DNA from: an uncultured Acetobacteraceae bacterium | Lineage (GTDB): Bacteria > Pseudomonadota > Alphaproteobacteria > Acetobacterales > Acetobacteraceae | Direction of reading: 5' to 3' | DNA: 62,513 bases | Assembly (NCBI GenBank): GCA_903907955.1 | Contig: CAIVPZ010000048.1 | Coordinates: 1 to 62,513, forward strand | Part shown: piece by piece, positions 26,927 to 35,596 of the stretch | Position numbering within the stretch: the first letter of the stretch is position 1 | Layout of the letters: the number at the start of each line of letters is the position of its first letter | The notes under the pieces: model-generated | Seen by the model: the letters and a program-made list of their open reading frames with translations, nothing else | Database searches by the model: none | Told to the model about the DNA's origin: nothing | Made by a program: the position numbers and the translations under genes

Positions 26927-27303
26927 CACATAACTCCTCCCAAGTTCGCAAGTGAAGGTCCGCGCAACACGCTGTCCTGCCAACAACGCGCCTTACACAG
27001 CCATGCTGCTGGCGCGCTTTTCGAAGTTGTTCCGCAAAAATATGGCGAAAATTGACGAACCAGCATCTGATTTTCAGCCTGATCGCGTTGCGCCCGACAT
27101 ATAATTACAAAAAGAACGAGCGTCCGGCCGATGTGCTCATCAAATACATCTGAAGAACCGGCCATCAAGGCGCACTTCAATCCGGTCTCACCGAATTGAT
27201 TGCCGGCAAGCCCGACGGACGTGCGCGCGTGGCATGAACGCGCCCGTGCTTGCGGGGATTCGGCCGCACTCGGTAGAGTGCGCCCCCAGCACGGGAACAC
27301 AGC
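26927..27303. other. parE upstream region, no gene recognised
   Basis: An AT-richer patch (about 27020-27130) holds a perfect -10 hexamer TATAAT at 27100-27105, with no clear -35 at standard spacing. It could serve parE, which would then have a leader of about 190 bases, or a small RNA. No coding frame with good support crosses it. Confidence 0.4.
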
Positions 27304-29289
27304 ATGAACGACGACCTGTTCGGCGCGCCGAAAAAAGGTACCCGGGAGGCGGAGGCGTATTCCGCCAAGGACATCGAGGTGCTGGAGGGGCTGGAGCCCG
27401 TCCGGCGGCGTCCCGGCATGTACATTGGCGGCACCGACGAGGCCGCGCTGCACCACCTCGCCGCCGAGGTGCTCGACAACGCCATGGACGAGGCGGTGGC
27501 CGGCCATGCCGACCGCATCGAAATGCGGCTGGAGCCAGGCAACTTCCTGAGCGTGCGCGACAATGGCCGCGGCGTGCCGGTTGATGCGCACCCGAAGTTC
27601 AAGCACCTCTCGGCGCTGGAGGTGATCCTGACCACCCTGCACTCCGGCGGCAAGTTCGGCGGCAAGGTCTACAACACCTCCGGCGGTCTGCACGGTGTCG
27701 GCGCATCGGTGGTGAACGCCCTGTCCGACGTGCTGCAGGTCGAGGTGGCGCGCGACCGCACGCTGTGGAAGCAGGATTATTCCCGCGGCAAGCCGAAAAC
27801 CGGGCTGATCAACGCCGGCCCGATCAACAACCGGCGCGGCACCAGCTTCCGCTTCCACCCCGACCCGCAGATTTTTTCCAGCCTGCAGTTCCAGCCGGCG
27901 CGGCTGTACCGGCTTTGCCGCTCCAAGGCCTACCTGTTCCGCGGCGTCGAAATCCGCTGGGCCTGCGACCCCTCACTGCTCACCGCCCGCGACGACACGC
28001 CGGCGGAGGCGGTGCTGCATTTCCCGGGCGGGCTGCGTGACAGCCTGGAAGCCGATATCGGCAAGGCCTCGCCCGTGGTGCCGCCCTGGGCCGGGGAGGC
28101 CGACCTGCCGGCCGCCGCCGACGGCCACAAGGCCGGCCGGGTGGAATGGGCGGTGGCCTGGCTGGAGGAGGGTGAGGGCTTCCTCCATTCCTACTGCAAC
28201 ACCGTGCCCACCGCGCAGGGCGGCACCCACGAGGCCGGTTTCCGCGCCGCTTTGCTGAAGGGCCTGCGCGCCTGGGGCGAGCAGCGCAACAACCGCCGCG
28301 CCGCCGCCATCACCGGCGAGGACCTCACCGGCGGCATGGCGGCCAAGCTTTCGGCCTTTATCCGCGACCCGCAATTCCAGGGCCAGACCAAGGAAAAGCT
28401 CACCAGCCCGGAAGCCGCCCGTCTGGTGGAAACCGCGCTGCGCGACCGCTTCGACCATTTCCTCGCCGGCGACCCCGCCACCGCCGACAATCTGCTCACC
28501 TATGTCATCGAGCGCGCCGAGGAGCGCCTGCGCCGCCGCGAGTTGAAGGACACGCCGCGCAAATCGGCCACCAGGCGGCTGCGGCTGCCCGGCAAGCTGA
28601 CCGACTGCACGGTGGAAGACGCCTCGCGCACCGAGATATTCCTGGTCGAGGGCGACAGCGCCGGCGGTTCGGCCAAGCAGGCGCGCGACCGCACCACCCA
28701 GGCGGTGCTGCCGCTGCGCGGCAAGATCCTCAACGTCGCCAGCGCTTCGGCCGACAAGCTGCGGCACAACCAGGAACTGAAGGACCTCATCGAAGCGCTC
28801 GGCTGCGGCGTAGGCGAGCGCTTCGACCGCAGCCGACTGCGCTACGGCCGCATCGTCATCATGACCGACGCCGACGTGGACGGCGCCCACATCGCCTCGC
28901 TGCTGATGACCTTCTTCTACCGCGAGTTGCCGGAACTGGTGCGGCACGGCCATATCTACCTGGCGCAGCCGCCGCTGTACCGGCTGACCCAGGGCGCGAA
29001 GTCGGTCTATGCCATGGACGACGCCGACCGCGAGCGCAAGCTCAAGCAGTTCAAGGCGAACGCCAAGGTGGAGGTCAGCCGCTTCAAGGGCCTTGGCGAA
29101 ATGCCGCCGGCGGCGCTGAAGGAAACCACGATGGACCCGACGCGGCGCACGCTGCTGAAGGTGGTGGCGCCGCCGGAGGACCGGGCGAAGACCAATGAAC
29201 TGGTGGAAAGCCTGATGGGGCGGCGGCCGGAGTTGCGGTTTGCGTTTATTCAGGAGCGGGCGAAAACGGTGGTGGAAGTTGACGTCTAG
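27304..29289 (+). CDS. parE: DNA topoisomerase IV subunit B
   Basis: A 661-residue ATPase subunit of topoisomerase IV, which with ParC unlinks daughter chromosomes. The GHKL ATPase has EVLDNAMDEAVAGHADRIE, SVRDNGRGVPVD and TSGGLHGVGASVVNALSD. The transducer carries YCNTVPTAQGGTHEAGF. The TOPRIM domain has EIFLVEGDSAGGSAKQARD and IMTDADVDGAHIASLLMTFF, the acidic metal ligands. The C-terminus SRFKGLGEMPPAALKETTMD is diagnostic. ParE is favoured over GyrB by the length and the alphaproteobacterial start (YSAKDIEVLEGLEPVRRRPG). No parC lies in the window. Confidence 0.96.
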   Translation: MNDDLFGAPKKGTREAEAYSAKDIEVLEGLEPVRRRPGMYIGGTDEAALHHLAAEVLDNAMDEAVAGHADRIEMRLEPGNFLSVRDNGRGVPVDAHPKFKHLSALEVILTTLHSGGKFGGKVYNTSGGLHGVGASVVNALSDVLQVEVARDRTLWKQDYSRGKPKTGLINAGPINNRRGTSFRFHPDPQIFSSLQFQPARLYRLCRSKAYLFRGVEIRWACDPSLLTARDDTPAEAVLHFPGGLRDSLEADIGKASPVVPPWAGEADLPAAADGHKAGRVEWAVAWLEEGEGFLHSYCNTVPTAQGGTHEAGFRAALLKGLRAWGEQRNNRRAAAITGEDLTGGMAAKLSAFIRDPQFQGQTKEKLTSPEAARLVETALRDRFDHFLAGDPATADNLLTYVIERAEERLRRRELKDTPRKSATRRLRLPGKLTDCTVEDASRTEIFLVEGDSAGGSAKQARDRTTQAVLPLRGKILNVASASADKLRHNQELKDLIEALGCGVGERFDRSRLRYGRIVIMTDADVDGAHIASLLMTFFYRELPELVRHGHIYLAQPPLYRLTQGAKSVYAMDDADRERKLKQFKANAKVEVSRFKGLGEMPPAALKETTMDPTRRTLLKVVAPPEDRAKTNELVESLMGRRPELRFAFIQERAKTVVEVDV

Positions 29290-29290
29290 G

Positions 29291-29370
29291 GAATGGGGTC
29301 AAGGGGGCCACTGACCCATCGCGCCGAAGGCGCGCTGGGGCGGGGTCCAGGGGCTGATCCCCTGGCCTTC
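29291..29370 (+). repeat. GC-rich hairpin repeat, copy B (probable parE terminator)
   Basis: Second copy of the repeat found at 22427-22484, longer by a GCGCCGAAGGCGC insertion. Its last hairpin CCAGGGG/CCCCTGG (29347-29365, 5-base loop) is followed by CCTTCCTTTCT, so it can act as an intrinsic terminator for parE. It lies between the convergent parE and HU genes. Confidence 0.7.
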
Positions 29371-29374
29371 CTTT

Positions 29375-29644
29375 CTAGACCTTCTTCTTCAGCGTCGGCG
29401 AAGCCTTGAACCGAACCGTCTTCCCCGCCTTTACCTTGATCGCCTCGCCGGTGCGCGGATTCAGCCCTTTGCGGGCCTTGGTCTTGCGCACAACGAAGGT
29501 ACCAAAGCTCGGCAGCGTGAACTTGCCGGCCTTCTTGAGCTCCTTGACAATGGCGTCCATCACGTCGCCAGCGGCGCGGTTGGACGCCGTACCGGTCAGG
29601 CCGGCCGACTCCTGGATGACCTGGGCGATGAAGGCTTTCGACAT
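29375..29644 (-). CDS. HU-family DNA-binding protein
   Basis: An 89-residue nucleoid protein that bends and compacts DNA as a dimer. ATG 29644 gives the standard length; the frame runs far upstream without support. N-terminal helices MSKAFIAQVIQESAGLTGTA and VMDAIVKELKKAGKFTLPSF, then the family signature GTFVVRKTKARKGLNPRTGE with the Asn-Pro pair at the tip of the DNA-clasping arm, and a basic C-terminus ending KASPTLKKKV. AGGA lies upstream. It reads more like HU than IHF. Divergent from murQ and convergent with parE. Confidence 0.94.
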   Translation of the reverse strand: MSKAFIAQVIQESAGLTGTASNRAAGDVMDAIVKELKKAGKFTLPSFGTFVVRKTKARKGLNPRTGEAIKVKAGKTVRFKASPTLKKKV

Positions 29645-29870
29645 GCCGTCCTGTTTCCTTCGGTTGTGGACTGCGGGGGATCGTTCTGCCGCGAATCGGC
29701 GGCAATGTGGAATACTGTCGTCAAGGTACCGCCTCGTAACAGCGGCTTTCGGTGGTTGCAAAAGATTTCTTTGCTGCCGGCAGGAGAAACGGACTGCCAT
29801 GCGTCCCCGCAGCCGGGCCGCGGCGGTTCGCTTCGCCAGCCGGTCGATTCCTGAAAGGTGCAGGCCAGCC

Positions 29871-30788
29871 ATGCAGACCTCCGAAACTCCCCGCCCCGCC
29901 GCAGCGGCCACCGAAAGCATCAGCCAGCGCTTTCGCGACCTCGACCGTTGGCCCGCCGCAGATGTGCTGCTGGCGATGTGGGAGGGCCAGCTCGCCGCGG
30001 TGGCTGCCGTGCGCGCCGTGCTGCCCGCCCTCGAGTCGGCCGCCGCGGCGGCACTGCCGCGGCTCGCCCGCGGCGGCCGCCTGGTTTATGCCGGCGCCGG
30101 CACCTCGGGGCGGATCGGCGTGCAGGACGGCGCCGAGTTGCCGCCCACCTTCGACTGGCCGGAGGACAGGCTGGTGCTGCTGATGGCAGGCGGAGCCACC
30201 GCCTTTACGCACTCGGTCGAGAATGCCGAGGACGATCGCGCCGCCGCGCAACGCGATGTGGCCGCGCATGCAATCGGCGCCGACGATGTCGCCATCGGCA
30301 TCGCCGCCAGCGGATCGACGCCCTACACAACGACAATTATTGCCGAATGCGCACGACGCGGCGCGCTCACCATCGGCATCGCCAACAGCCCCGGCGGTGC
30401 CCTGCTCGCCGCTTCCGCCCATCCGATCCTGATCGAGACCGGTGCGGAAACGATCGCCGGATCGACGCGGATGCAGGCCGGCACGGCGCAGAAGGTGGTG
30501 CTGAACCTGTTCTCCAGCCTGGTGATGGTGCGGATGGGGCGCATCCATCGCGGCCTGATGGTGGACATGAACGCCCGCAACGCCAAGCTGCGCCAGCGTG
30601 CCGTGCGCATGCTGCAGGAACTCACCGGCCAGGATGACACCGCTGCCCGCGCCGCGCTCGACGCCGCCGGCGGGCGGGTGAAGACGGCGGTGCTGATGCT
30701 GCGGGGCATCGATCGCGCAACGGCAGACTCGTTGCTCGCCAGGTATGCCGGCCATCTGCATGCGGCGCTCGCCGAACTCGACGCATGA
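29871..30788 (+). CDS. murQ: N-acetylmuramic acid 6-phosphate etherase
   Basis: A 305-residue SIS-fold lyase that cleaves the lactyl ether of MurNAc 6-phosphate to give GlcNAc 6-phosphate and D-lactate, a step of peptidoglycan recycling. Marks: RLVYAGAGTSGRIGVQDGAE with the catalytic Glu region, HSVENAEDDRAAAQRDV, IAASGSTPYTTTIIAECARR, and the family signature ETIAGSTRMQAGTAQKVVLN. ATG 29871 follows a GAAAGGTG stretch; longer frames upstream lack support. Its stop overlaps the nagA start (ATGA), and the products act in sequence. Confidence 0.94.
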   Translation: MQTSETPRPAAAATESISQRFRDLDRWPAADVLLAMWEGQLAAVAAVRAVLPALESAAAAALPRLARGGRLVYAGAGTSGRIGVQDGAELPPTFDWPEDRLVLLMAGGATAFTHSVENAEDDRAAAQRDVAAHAIGADDVAIGIAASGSTPYTTTIIAECARRGALTIGIANSPGGALLAASAHPILIETGAETIAGSTRMQAGTAQKVVLNLFSSLVMVRMGRIHRGLMVDMNARNAKLRQRAVRMLQELTGQDDTAARAALDAAGGRVKTAVLMLRGIDRATADSLLARYAGHLHAALAELDA

Positions 30789-31921
30789 AGGCGCTGCACG
30801 CCGCCCGGCTGTTCGACGGCGCCGGCCTGTGCAGCGACCGCGTGGTGCTGTTCGATGGCGCCCGCATCGCCGCCATCGTCGCTCCGGAGGCGGTGCCCAC
30901 CGGGGCGGAGCGCATCGAGCTGCCGGAAAGCCATGTGCTGGTGCCGGGATTTGTCGATCTGCAGGTGAACGGCGGCGGCGGCCTGCTGTTCAACGACGCC
31001 CCCGATGCCGCCACGCTGGCACGCATCGCCGCGGCGCATGCGGAGTCGGGTACCACCGCCCTGCTGCCCACGCTGATCAGCGGCACCCGCCCGCAGCTGC
31101 AGGCCGCCCTGTCCGCCGTGCGCGCGGCTGTGGCCGCCGGCGTGCCGGGCGTCGCGGGTGTGCACCTGGAAGGGCCGTTCATCGCCGCATCGCGCCGCGG
31201 CATCCACCCGGCCGACGCCATCACCACCATGACCGCGGCCGATCTGGACCTGCTGTGCGCGGCTTTCCCGGCTGCCCGGCTGATCACGCTCGCCCCCGAG
31301 ACGGTCCCGCCCGCGCACATCCGTCGCCTGGTGCAGGCCGGCGCGATCGTGTTCGCCGGTCATACCGACGCGCCCTACGACACGGTCATCGCCGGACTGG
31401 ATGCCGGCATCTCGGGCTTCACCCATCTGTATAACGCCATGTCCGGCTTCCTGCCGCGCGCCCCCGGCGTGGTCGGCGCCGCACTGGACCGCGCCGATGC
31501 CTTCGCCGGCATCATCGTCGACGGCCACCACGCCCATTATGCAAGCGTGCGCATCGCCTTCGCCGCGAAAGGCGCCGACGCGCTGTTCCTGGTGTCGGAC
31601 GCGATGCCGACCGCCGCCTCGGACCGCACCGGCTTTGTCCTGAACGGCGTGCCGATCCACCTGCGCGACGGCAGGCTGGTCAACGCGGCCGGCACGCTGG
31701 CCGGTGCGCAGCTGACCATGGCGGCGGCCGTCCGCAACGCGGTCCGCCATGCCGGCCTGCCGCTCGAGGCGGTGCTGCGCATGGCTACCCGCACCCCGGC
31801 CCGCGCCGCCGGTCTCGCCGGGCACGGCCGCATTGCGCCGGGCTGCTGCGCGGATATGGTCGCGCTCGACGGCGATCTGCGCGTCGCCGCGGTGTGGCAG
31901 CAGGGCGAGCGGCGCCGCTGA
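30785..31921 (+). CDS. nagA: N-acetylglucosamine-6-phosphate deacetylase
   Basis: A 378-residue amidohydrolase producing glucosamine 6-phosphate and acetate from GlcNAc 6-phosphate, the product of MurQ. Visible motifs: VLVPGFVDLQVNGGGGLLFN in place of the HxH pair of other amidohydrolases (as usual for NagA), HLEGPFIAASRRGIHP with the metal-binding Glu, FAGHTDA and GFTHLYNAMSGF with metal histidines, and FLVSDAMPTAASD with the catalytic Asp. It overlaps murQ by 4 bases and ends directly against the convergent aldehyde dehydrogenase gene with no spacer. Confidence 0.94.
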   Translation: MKALHAARLFDGAGLCSDRVVLFDGARIAAIVAPEAVPTGAERIELPESHVLVPGFVDLQVNGGGGLLFNDAPDAATLARIAAAHAESGTTALLPTLISGTRPQLQAALSAVRAAVAAGVPGVAGVHLEGPFIAASRRGIHPADAITTMTAADLDLLCAAFPAARLITLAPETVPPAHIRRLVQAGAIVFAGHTDAPYDTVIAGLDAGISGFTHLYNAMSGFLPRAPGVVGAALDRADAFAGIIVDGHHAHYASVRIAFAAKGADALFLVSDAMPTAASDRTGFVLNGVPIHLRDGRLVNAAGTLAGAQLTMAAAVRNAVRHAGLPLEAVLRMATRTPARAAGLAGHGRIAPGCCADMVALDGDLRVAAVWQQGERRR

Positions 31922-33355
31922 CTACAGCGACGCCTGGCTGACGAACTTGGTGTTCAGATACGCCTCGATCGCCTCGCTGCCGCCCTCCGAGCCATAGCCG
32001 GAATCCTTGATGCCGCCGAACGGCACCTCGGGCAGCGCCAGCCCGTGGTGGTTGATCGACACCATGCCCGCCTCCACCGCCGCCGCGATCGCCGTCGCCG
32101 TCTTCGCCGAGCGCGTATAGGCATAGGAGGCCAGCCCGTAGGGCAGCCGGTTCGCCTCCGCCACCGCCGCGTCGAAGCTGCTGAACGGCAGCATCAGGGC
32201 GAGCGGCCCGAACGGTTCCTCGTTCATCACCCGCATGTCGCGGGTGATGTGGGTGAGCACCGTCGGTTCGAAGAAATTGCCCGTGTTGCCGAGGCGCTTG
32301 CCGCCGGCCGCCACCTGCGCGCCGTGCTGCACCGCGTCCTGCACCAGGGCCTGCATCGCCACGACCCGGCGCGGATTGGCCAGCGGCCCCATCGTGGTGC
32401 CCGCCGCCAGCCCGTCGCCCACCGTTATGTGTTGCACGAGATCGACGAAGCGGCCGACGAATTCCGCGTAGACCCGCTCCTGCACCAGGAAGCGTGTCGG
32501 CGCGATGCAGACCTGGCCGGCATTGCGGAACTTGTTGGCGGCCAGGATCTTCACCGCGGTCTCGATGTCGGCATCGTCGAACACGATCGCCGGCGCGTGC
32601 CCGCCGAGTTCCATGGTCACCCGCTTCATGTGCGCGCCGGCCAGCGCGGCCAGGTGCTTGCCCACCGAAGTCGAGCCGGTGAAGGAGATTTTCCGCACCA
32701 CCGGGTGCGGGATGAGGTACTCGGAAATCTCCGCCGGCACGCCGAACACCAGCTGCACCACGCCGGCCGGCACCCCGGCATCGGCATAGGCGCGCACCAG
32801 TTCGGCGCAGGCGGCCGGGGTTTCTTCCGGCCCCTTCAGGATCACCGCGCAGCCGGCGGCCAGCCCGGCCGAAATCTTGCGCACCGCCTGGTTGATCGGA
32901 AAGTTCCACGGCGTGAATGCCGCCACCACGCCCACCGGCTCCTTGATCGCCAGTTGGGTGACGCCCTCGGCGCGCGCCGGAATCACCCGGCCATAGCTGC
33001 GGCGGGCCTCCTCGGCGAACCACTCGATCACGTCGGCACCCACCAGGGTCTCGCCGCGGGCCTCGGCCAGCGGCTTGCCCTCCTCCAGGGTGAGCAGGCG
33101 GGCGATGTGGTCCAGCCGCTCGCGAATCAGCCCGGCCGCCTTGCGCATGACCTTGCTGCGCTCGTAGGCGGACACGCCACGCCAGGCCTTGAAGCCGCGC
33201 TCCGCCGCGGCCAGTGCGCGGTCAAGGTCCGGCCGCTCCGCATGCGCCAGCCGGCCCAGAACCTCGCCGGTCGCCGGGTTCAGCACCTCCAGCGTCCTGC
33301 CGCTCGCAGCCGGGGTCCAGGCGCCATCAATGAACAACTGAACGTCGGGATACAT
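31922..33355 (-). CDS. NAD(P)-dependent succinate-semialdehyde dehydrogenase-like
   Basis: A 477-residue aldehyde dehydrogenase. [21 protein letters not shown] and [15 protein letters not shown] bind the cofactor; [16 protein letters not shown] follows; the general base is in [16 protein letters not shown] and the catalytic Cys in [14 protein letters not shown]. The C-terminus [17 protein letters not shown] is typical of the GabD/SSADH and glutarate-semialdehyde subgroup. It would oxidise succinate semialdehyde or a related short aldehyde acid; the substrate is not certain. No GABA transaminase is adjacent. ATG 33355 gives full family length. Confidence 0.88.
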   Translation of the reverse strand: MYPDVQLFIDGAWTPAASGRTLEVLNPATGEVLGRLAHAERPDLDRALAAAERGFKAWRGVSAYERSKVMRKAAGLIRERLDHIARLLTLEEGKPLAEARGETLVGADVIEWFAEEARRSYGRVIPARAEGVTQLAIKEPVGVVAAFTPWNFPINQAVRKISAGLAAGCAVILKGPEETPAACAELVRAYADAGVPAGVVQLVFGVPAEISEYLIPHPVVRKISFTGSTSVGKHLAALAGAHMKRVTMELGGHAPAIVFDDADIETAVKILAANKFRNAGQVCIAPTRFLVQERVYAEFVGRFVDLVQHITVGDGLAAGTTMGPLANPRRVVAMQALVQDAVQHGAQVAAGGKRLGNTGNFFEPTVLTHITRDMRVMNEEPFGPLALMLPFSSFDAAVAEANRLPYGLASYAYTRSAKTATAIAAAVEAGMVSINHHGLALPEVPFGGIKDSGYGSEGGSEAIEAYLNTKFVSQASL

Positions 33356-34625
33356 GGGATCTCCATCGGGCGGTGGGGCGGATGCCCATCATGCGATGCC
33401 GGCGCTTCCCGGTCGAGCCGACGCGGCGGGCCGCATTGTCATCCGGCTGACCCGGAAGCGTCATCGCCATTCAACCGGCCGTTGCTATGCGTGCAGGTTC
33501 ATGCCGGGAGAAACCAGATGCACCATCTCCGCCGCACCGCCGATCGCACGGTCTGAGTGCACCATGTGGATCGTCATGGGCGCGCCTGTCCGAATCACCA
33601 AACCGGTCACCATCGCGGTGCGCTGGCAGGAACCTGCAGCCCCGGCGCAGCGACCGCGCGGGATCAAACCGCGCGGCTGCATGCGCATGCCTGGCCAGCA
33701 TGACGACGCGGCGAGAAAACTGAACTCACCCGCAGCTCGTTGAAAAACGAATGGGTTGAGCGTCATGAGCTGAGGCGCAGGGGACCGGTTCGGGCAAACG
33801 GCCGGCAAGGGCGCGACGGTGGCCCGGCAAATTCAAATCGAATTTCCTGAGTCCAGTTCAGGCGGTTCTCCGTCAGCCGGGTCGGGAATTGCGATCGGCG
33901 GAACGCCACCCTGCTGCATCCCCGGGACATTGCGCACCTGCGGAATGAGCACCTGCCTGTCGCAATTTGCGGCGATCTTCGTGGATCGGCGGTCCCCTTG
34001 GTACCGCCTCTGCGTCGGCAACGCCGATCCGGATTCCCAACGAACGGTCGGAATCCGTCGCAAAGCCCATGCAACGCATTGATATTTCTGGTAATAATAT
34101 TTCACGCCACCGGAGTTCGGCAGGCGATGGTGGAGGGGGTTTCAAGCACGTTTATGATATATCGTTTTGATAAACAATAGTGTTTTTGCGTTCGACACGG
34201 CACGATACCCGGACTCATACCCGGTCATGCGTTGGGTGGCCTGCCCGCATAGCGTTCGATGGCTGACCAACGATAATAGCGCTTGCTTTTTCTATTTTAT
34301 GGCGAGACCAGCAGTGCGGATGCGAGGGTCCATGCAACGAGACTGAGGCTCGTGCCGCATTCGCAACCGGCGGAAGTGCCTCATGAGACGGCACAGGCGC
34401 TCCGACAGCGAGAACGGTACATTGCCAGCGAAGCTGTCCCCAATGCGGACCGCCAGGCAAGAAGACAGAGCAGGCGCGAACGGTAACCCGCCCAAGGTGG
34501 GACGCACGAGTTCGAATTGCCTTCCCGCGCCACAGGAAACCCTGGGTCGAAAACCGCTCAGGTGCGGAATCACGCAGAATCCCTGCCATTTCCCTGACCG
34601 GCCGGCCCCGTGGTAGCCTCTCGGC
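33356..34625. other. 1.3-kb region with no recognisable gene
   Basis: Many short overlapping frames on both strands, none with a good start or recognisable product. The part at about 34075-34310 is markedly AT-richer, with stretches such as GGTAATAATATTTCA and TGCTTTTTCTATTTTATGG. It marks the boundary between the chromosome-like part and the accessory island and may be an eroded insertion junction. No tRNA or direct repeat was identified. Confidence 0.45.
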
Positions 34626-34955
34626 ATGTCCAATACCGCCGCCTTCCCCGCGCCTCCCAACCGTGAGTCGGTCCTCGCCGCGCTACGCGCGCAGGAGGCG
34701 GAACTTCGCTCAGCCGGGATCGCAGCCCTCTACCTGTTCGGCTCAACCGCCCGCGGCGAGGCAACCAGCATGTCGGATGTCGACCTGTTCCTCGATCAGG
34801 CCGACCCGGACGTTTTCGATCTACTCGACCTTGTCGGTGTTGGCGAGCGTATCGGTGAAACTCTCGGGGGCGCCCGTGTGGACATCGCAACCCGTGGCAG
34901 CCTGCACCCAACGTTGAGGCCAGCCATCGAGGCCGACGCCATTCGGGTGTTCTGA
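34626..34955 (+). CDS. mntA: MNT-domain nucleotidyltransferase antitoxin (MntA-like)
   Basis: A 109-residue minimal nucleotidyltransferase. LYLFGSTARGEATSMSDVDL carries the GS-x10-DxD signature (Asp-Val-Asp as metal ligands), and ARVDIATRGSL has the third acidic position. In the HEPN/MNT toxin-antitoxin type, MntA silences the HepT ribonuclease by adding AMP to its active-site tyrosine. It starts 5 bases before the HEPN gene, the usual arrangement. Role by family and context; not shown here. Confidence 0.85.
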   Translation: MSNTAAFPAPPNRESVLAALRAQEAELRSAGIAALYLFGSTARGEATSMSDVDLFLDQADPDVFDLLDLVGVGERIGETLGGARVDIATRGSLHPTLRPAIEADAIRVF

Positions 34956-34960
34956 CGCAC

Positions 34961-35320
34961 ATGGGGGGCGCGCCACGGACAGAGCTGGCACGCCTGCTCG
35001 ACGTGCTGGAGGCCGTCGAGGGCATTCGTTCCGCGGTGGCGGGCCTGGATTACGACGCTTATCAGCGCGGCTGGGTCGTGCGGCGCGCAGTGGAACGCGG
35101 CCTGGAAATCATCTCGGAAGCAAGCCGGCACCTGCCCGACCAGATCAAGGCGGAACACCCAGATGTGCCGTGGCGCCAGATCGCCGGTATCGGCAATGTC
35201 TTGCGCCACGAGTACCAGCGTGTCGAGGACCGGCTTGTGTGGAATGTCGTGCACGGACACCTGGACCGGCTTGAGGCGGCCGTTCGTTCGGCCCTCGCCG
35301 GATTGCCAGACGGCGGTTGA
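34961..35320 (+). CDS. hepT: HEPN-domain (DUF86) ribonuclease toxin, HepT-like
   Basis: A 119-residue all-helical DUF86/HEPN protein: YDAYQRGWVVRRAVERGLEI and EHPDVPWRQIAGIGNVLRHE. HepT toxins cleave RNA using an R-x4-H-x-Y motif. Here His83 and Tyr85 are present (RHEY) but the expected Arg, position 78, is Gly; an Arg sits at 82 instead. This GNVLRHEY form recurs in alphaproteobacteria, so it may be a distinct subgroup rather than damage. Five bases after mntA and surely co-transcribed with it. Confidence 0.85.
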   Translation: MGGAPRTELARLLDVLEAVEGIRSAVAGLDYDAYQRGWVVRRAVERGLEIISEASRHLPDQIKAEHPDVPWRQIAGIGNVLRHEYQRVEDRLVWNVVHGHLDRLEAAVRSALAGLPDGG

Positions 35321-35596
35321 TCCGCCTCGTCGCCACAGGCAGGCACCTGTCGCACCGCGCATAGCCTGCCGCACCTCGCGTGGCTCCCATGGCCTTCGAC
35401 CACTCCGACTCTGGGATCAGCGACAAGCATGGCAGCGGCAGGTTTTTCCGCATATCCCACCGCAGGGCCGGATGGCATCGTCTCATCGTCTGCGGCTGGG
35501 TGCAGCAACGTGTTTCGTGGCCGGTGACTGCCAAGCCGAGGTATTCGGCTCATTCTCTCCGTGCGATCCTGGCGAACCATCATGGAGTAAAGCTGG

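Noticed and set aside
33356-34310. Possible integrase attachment site near the island start
   Set aside because: No tRNA and no direct repeat matching the right edge (59.5-60.2 kb) was found by eye.
34500-34525. GAGTTCGAATTGCC resembling a tRNA T-loop
   Set aside because: No matching acceptor or anticodon stems could be folded around it, so no tRNA is called at the island edge.
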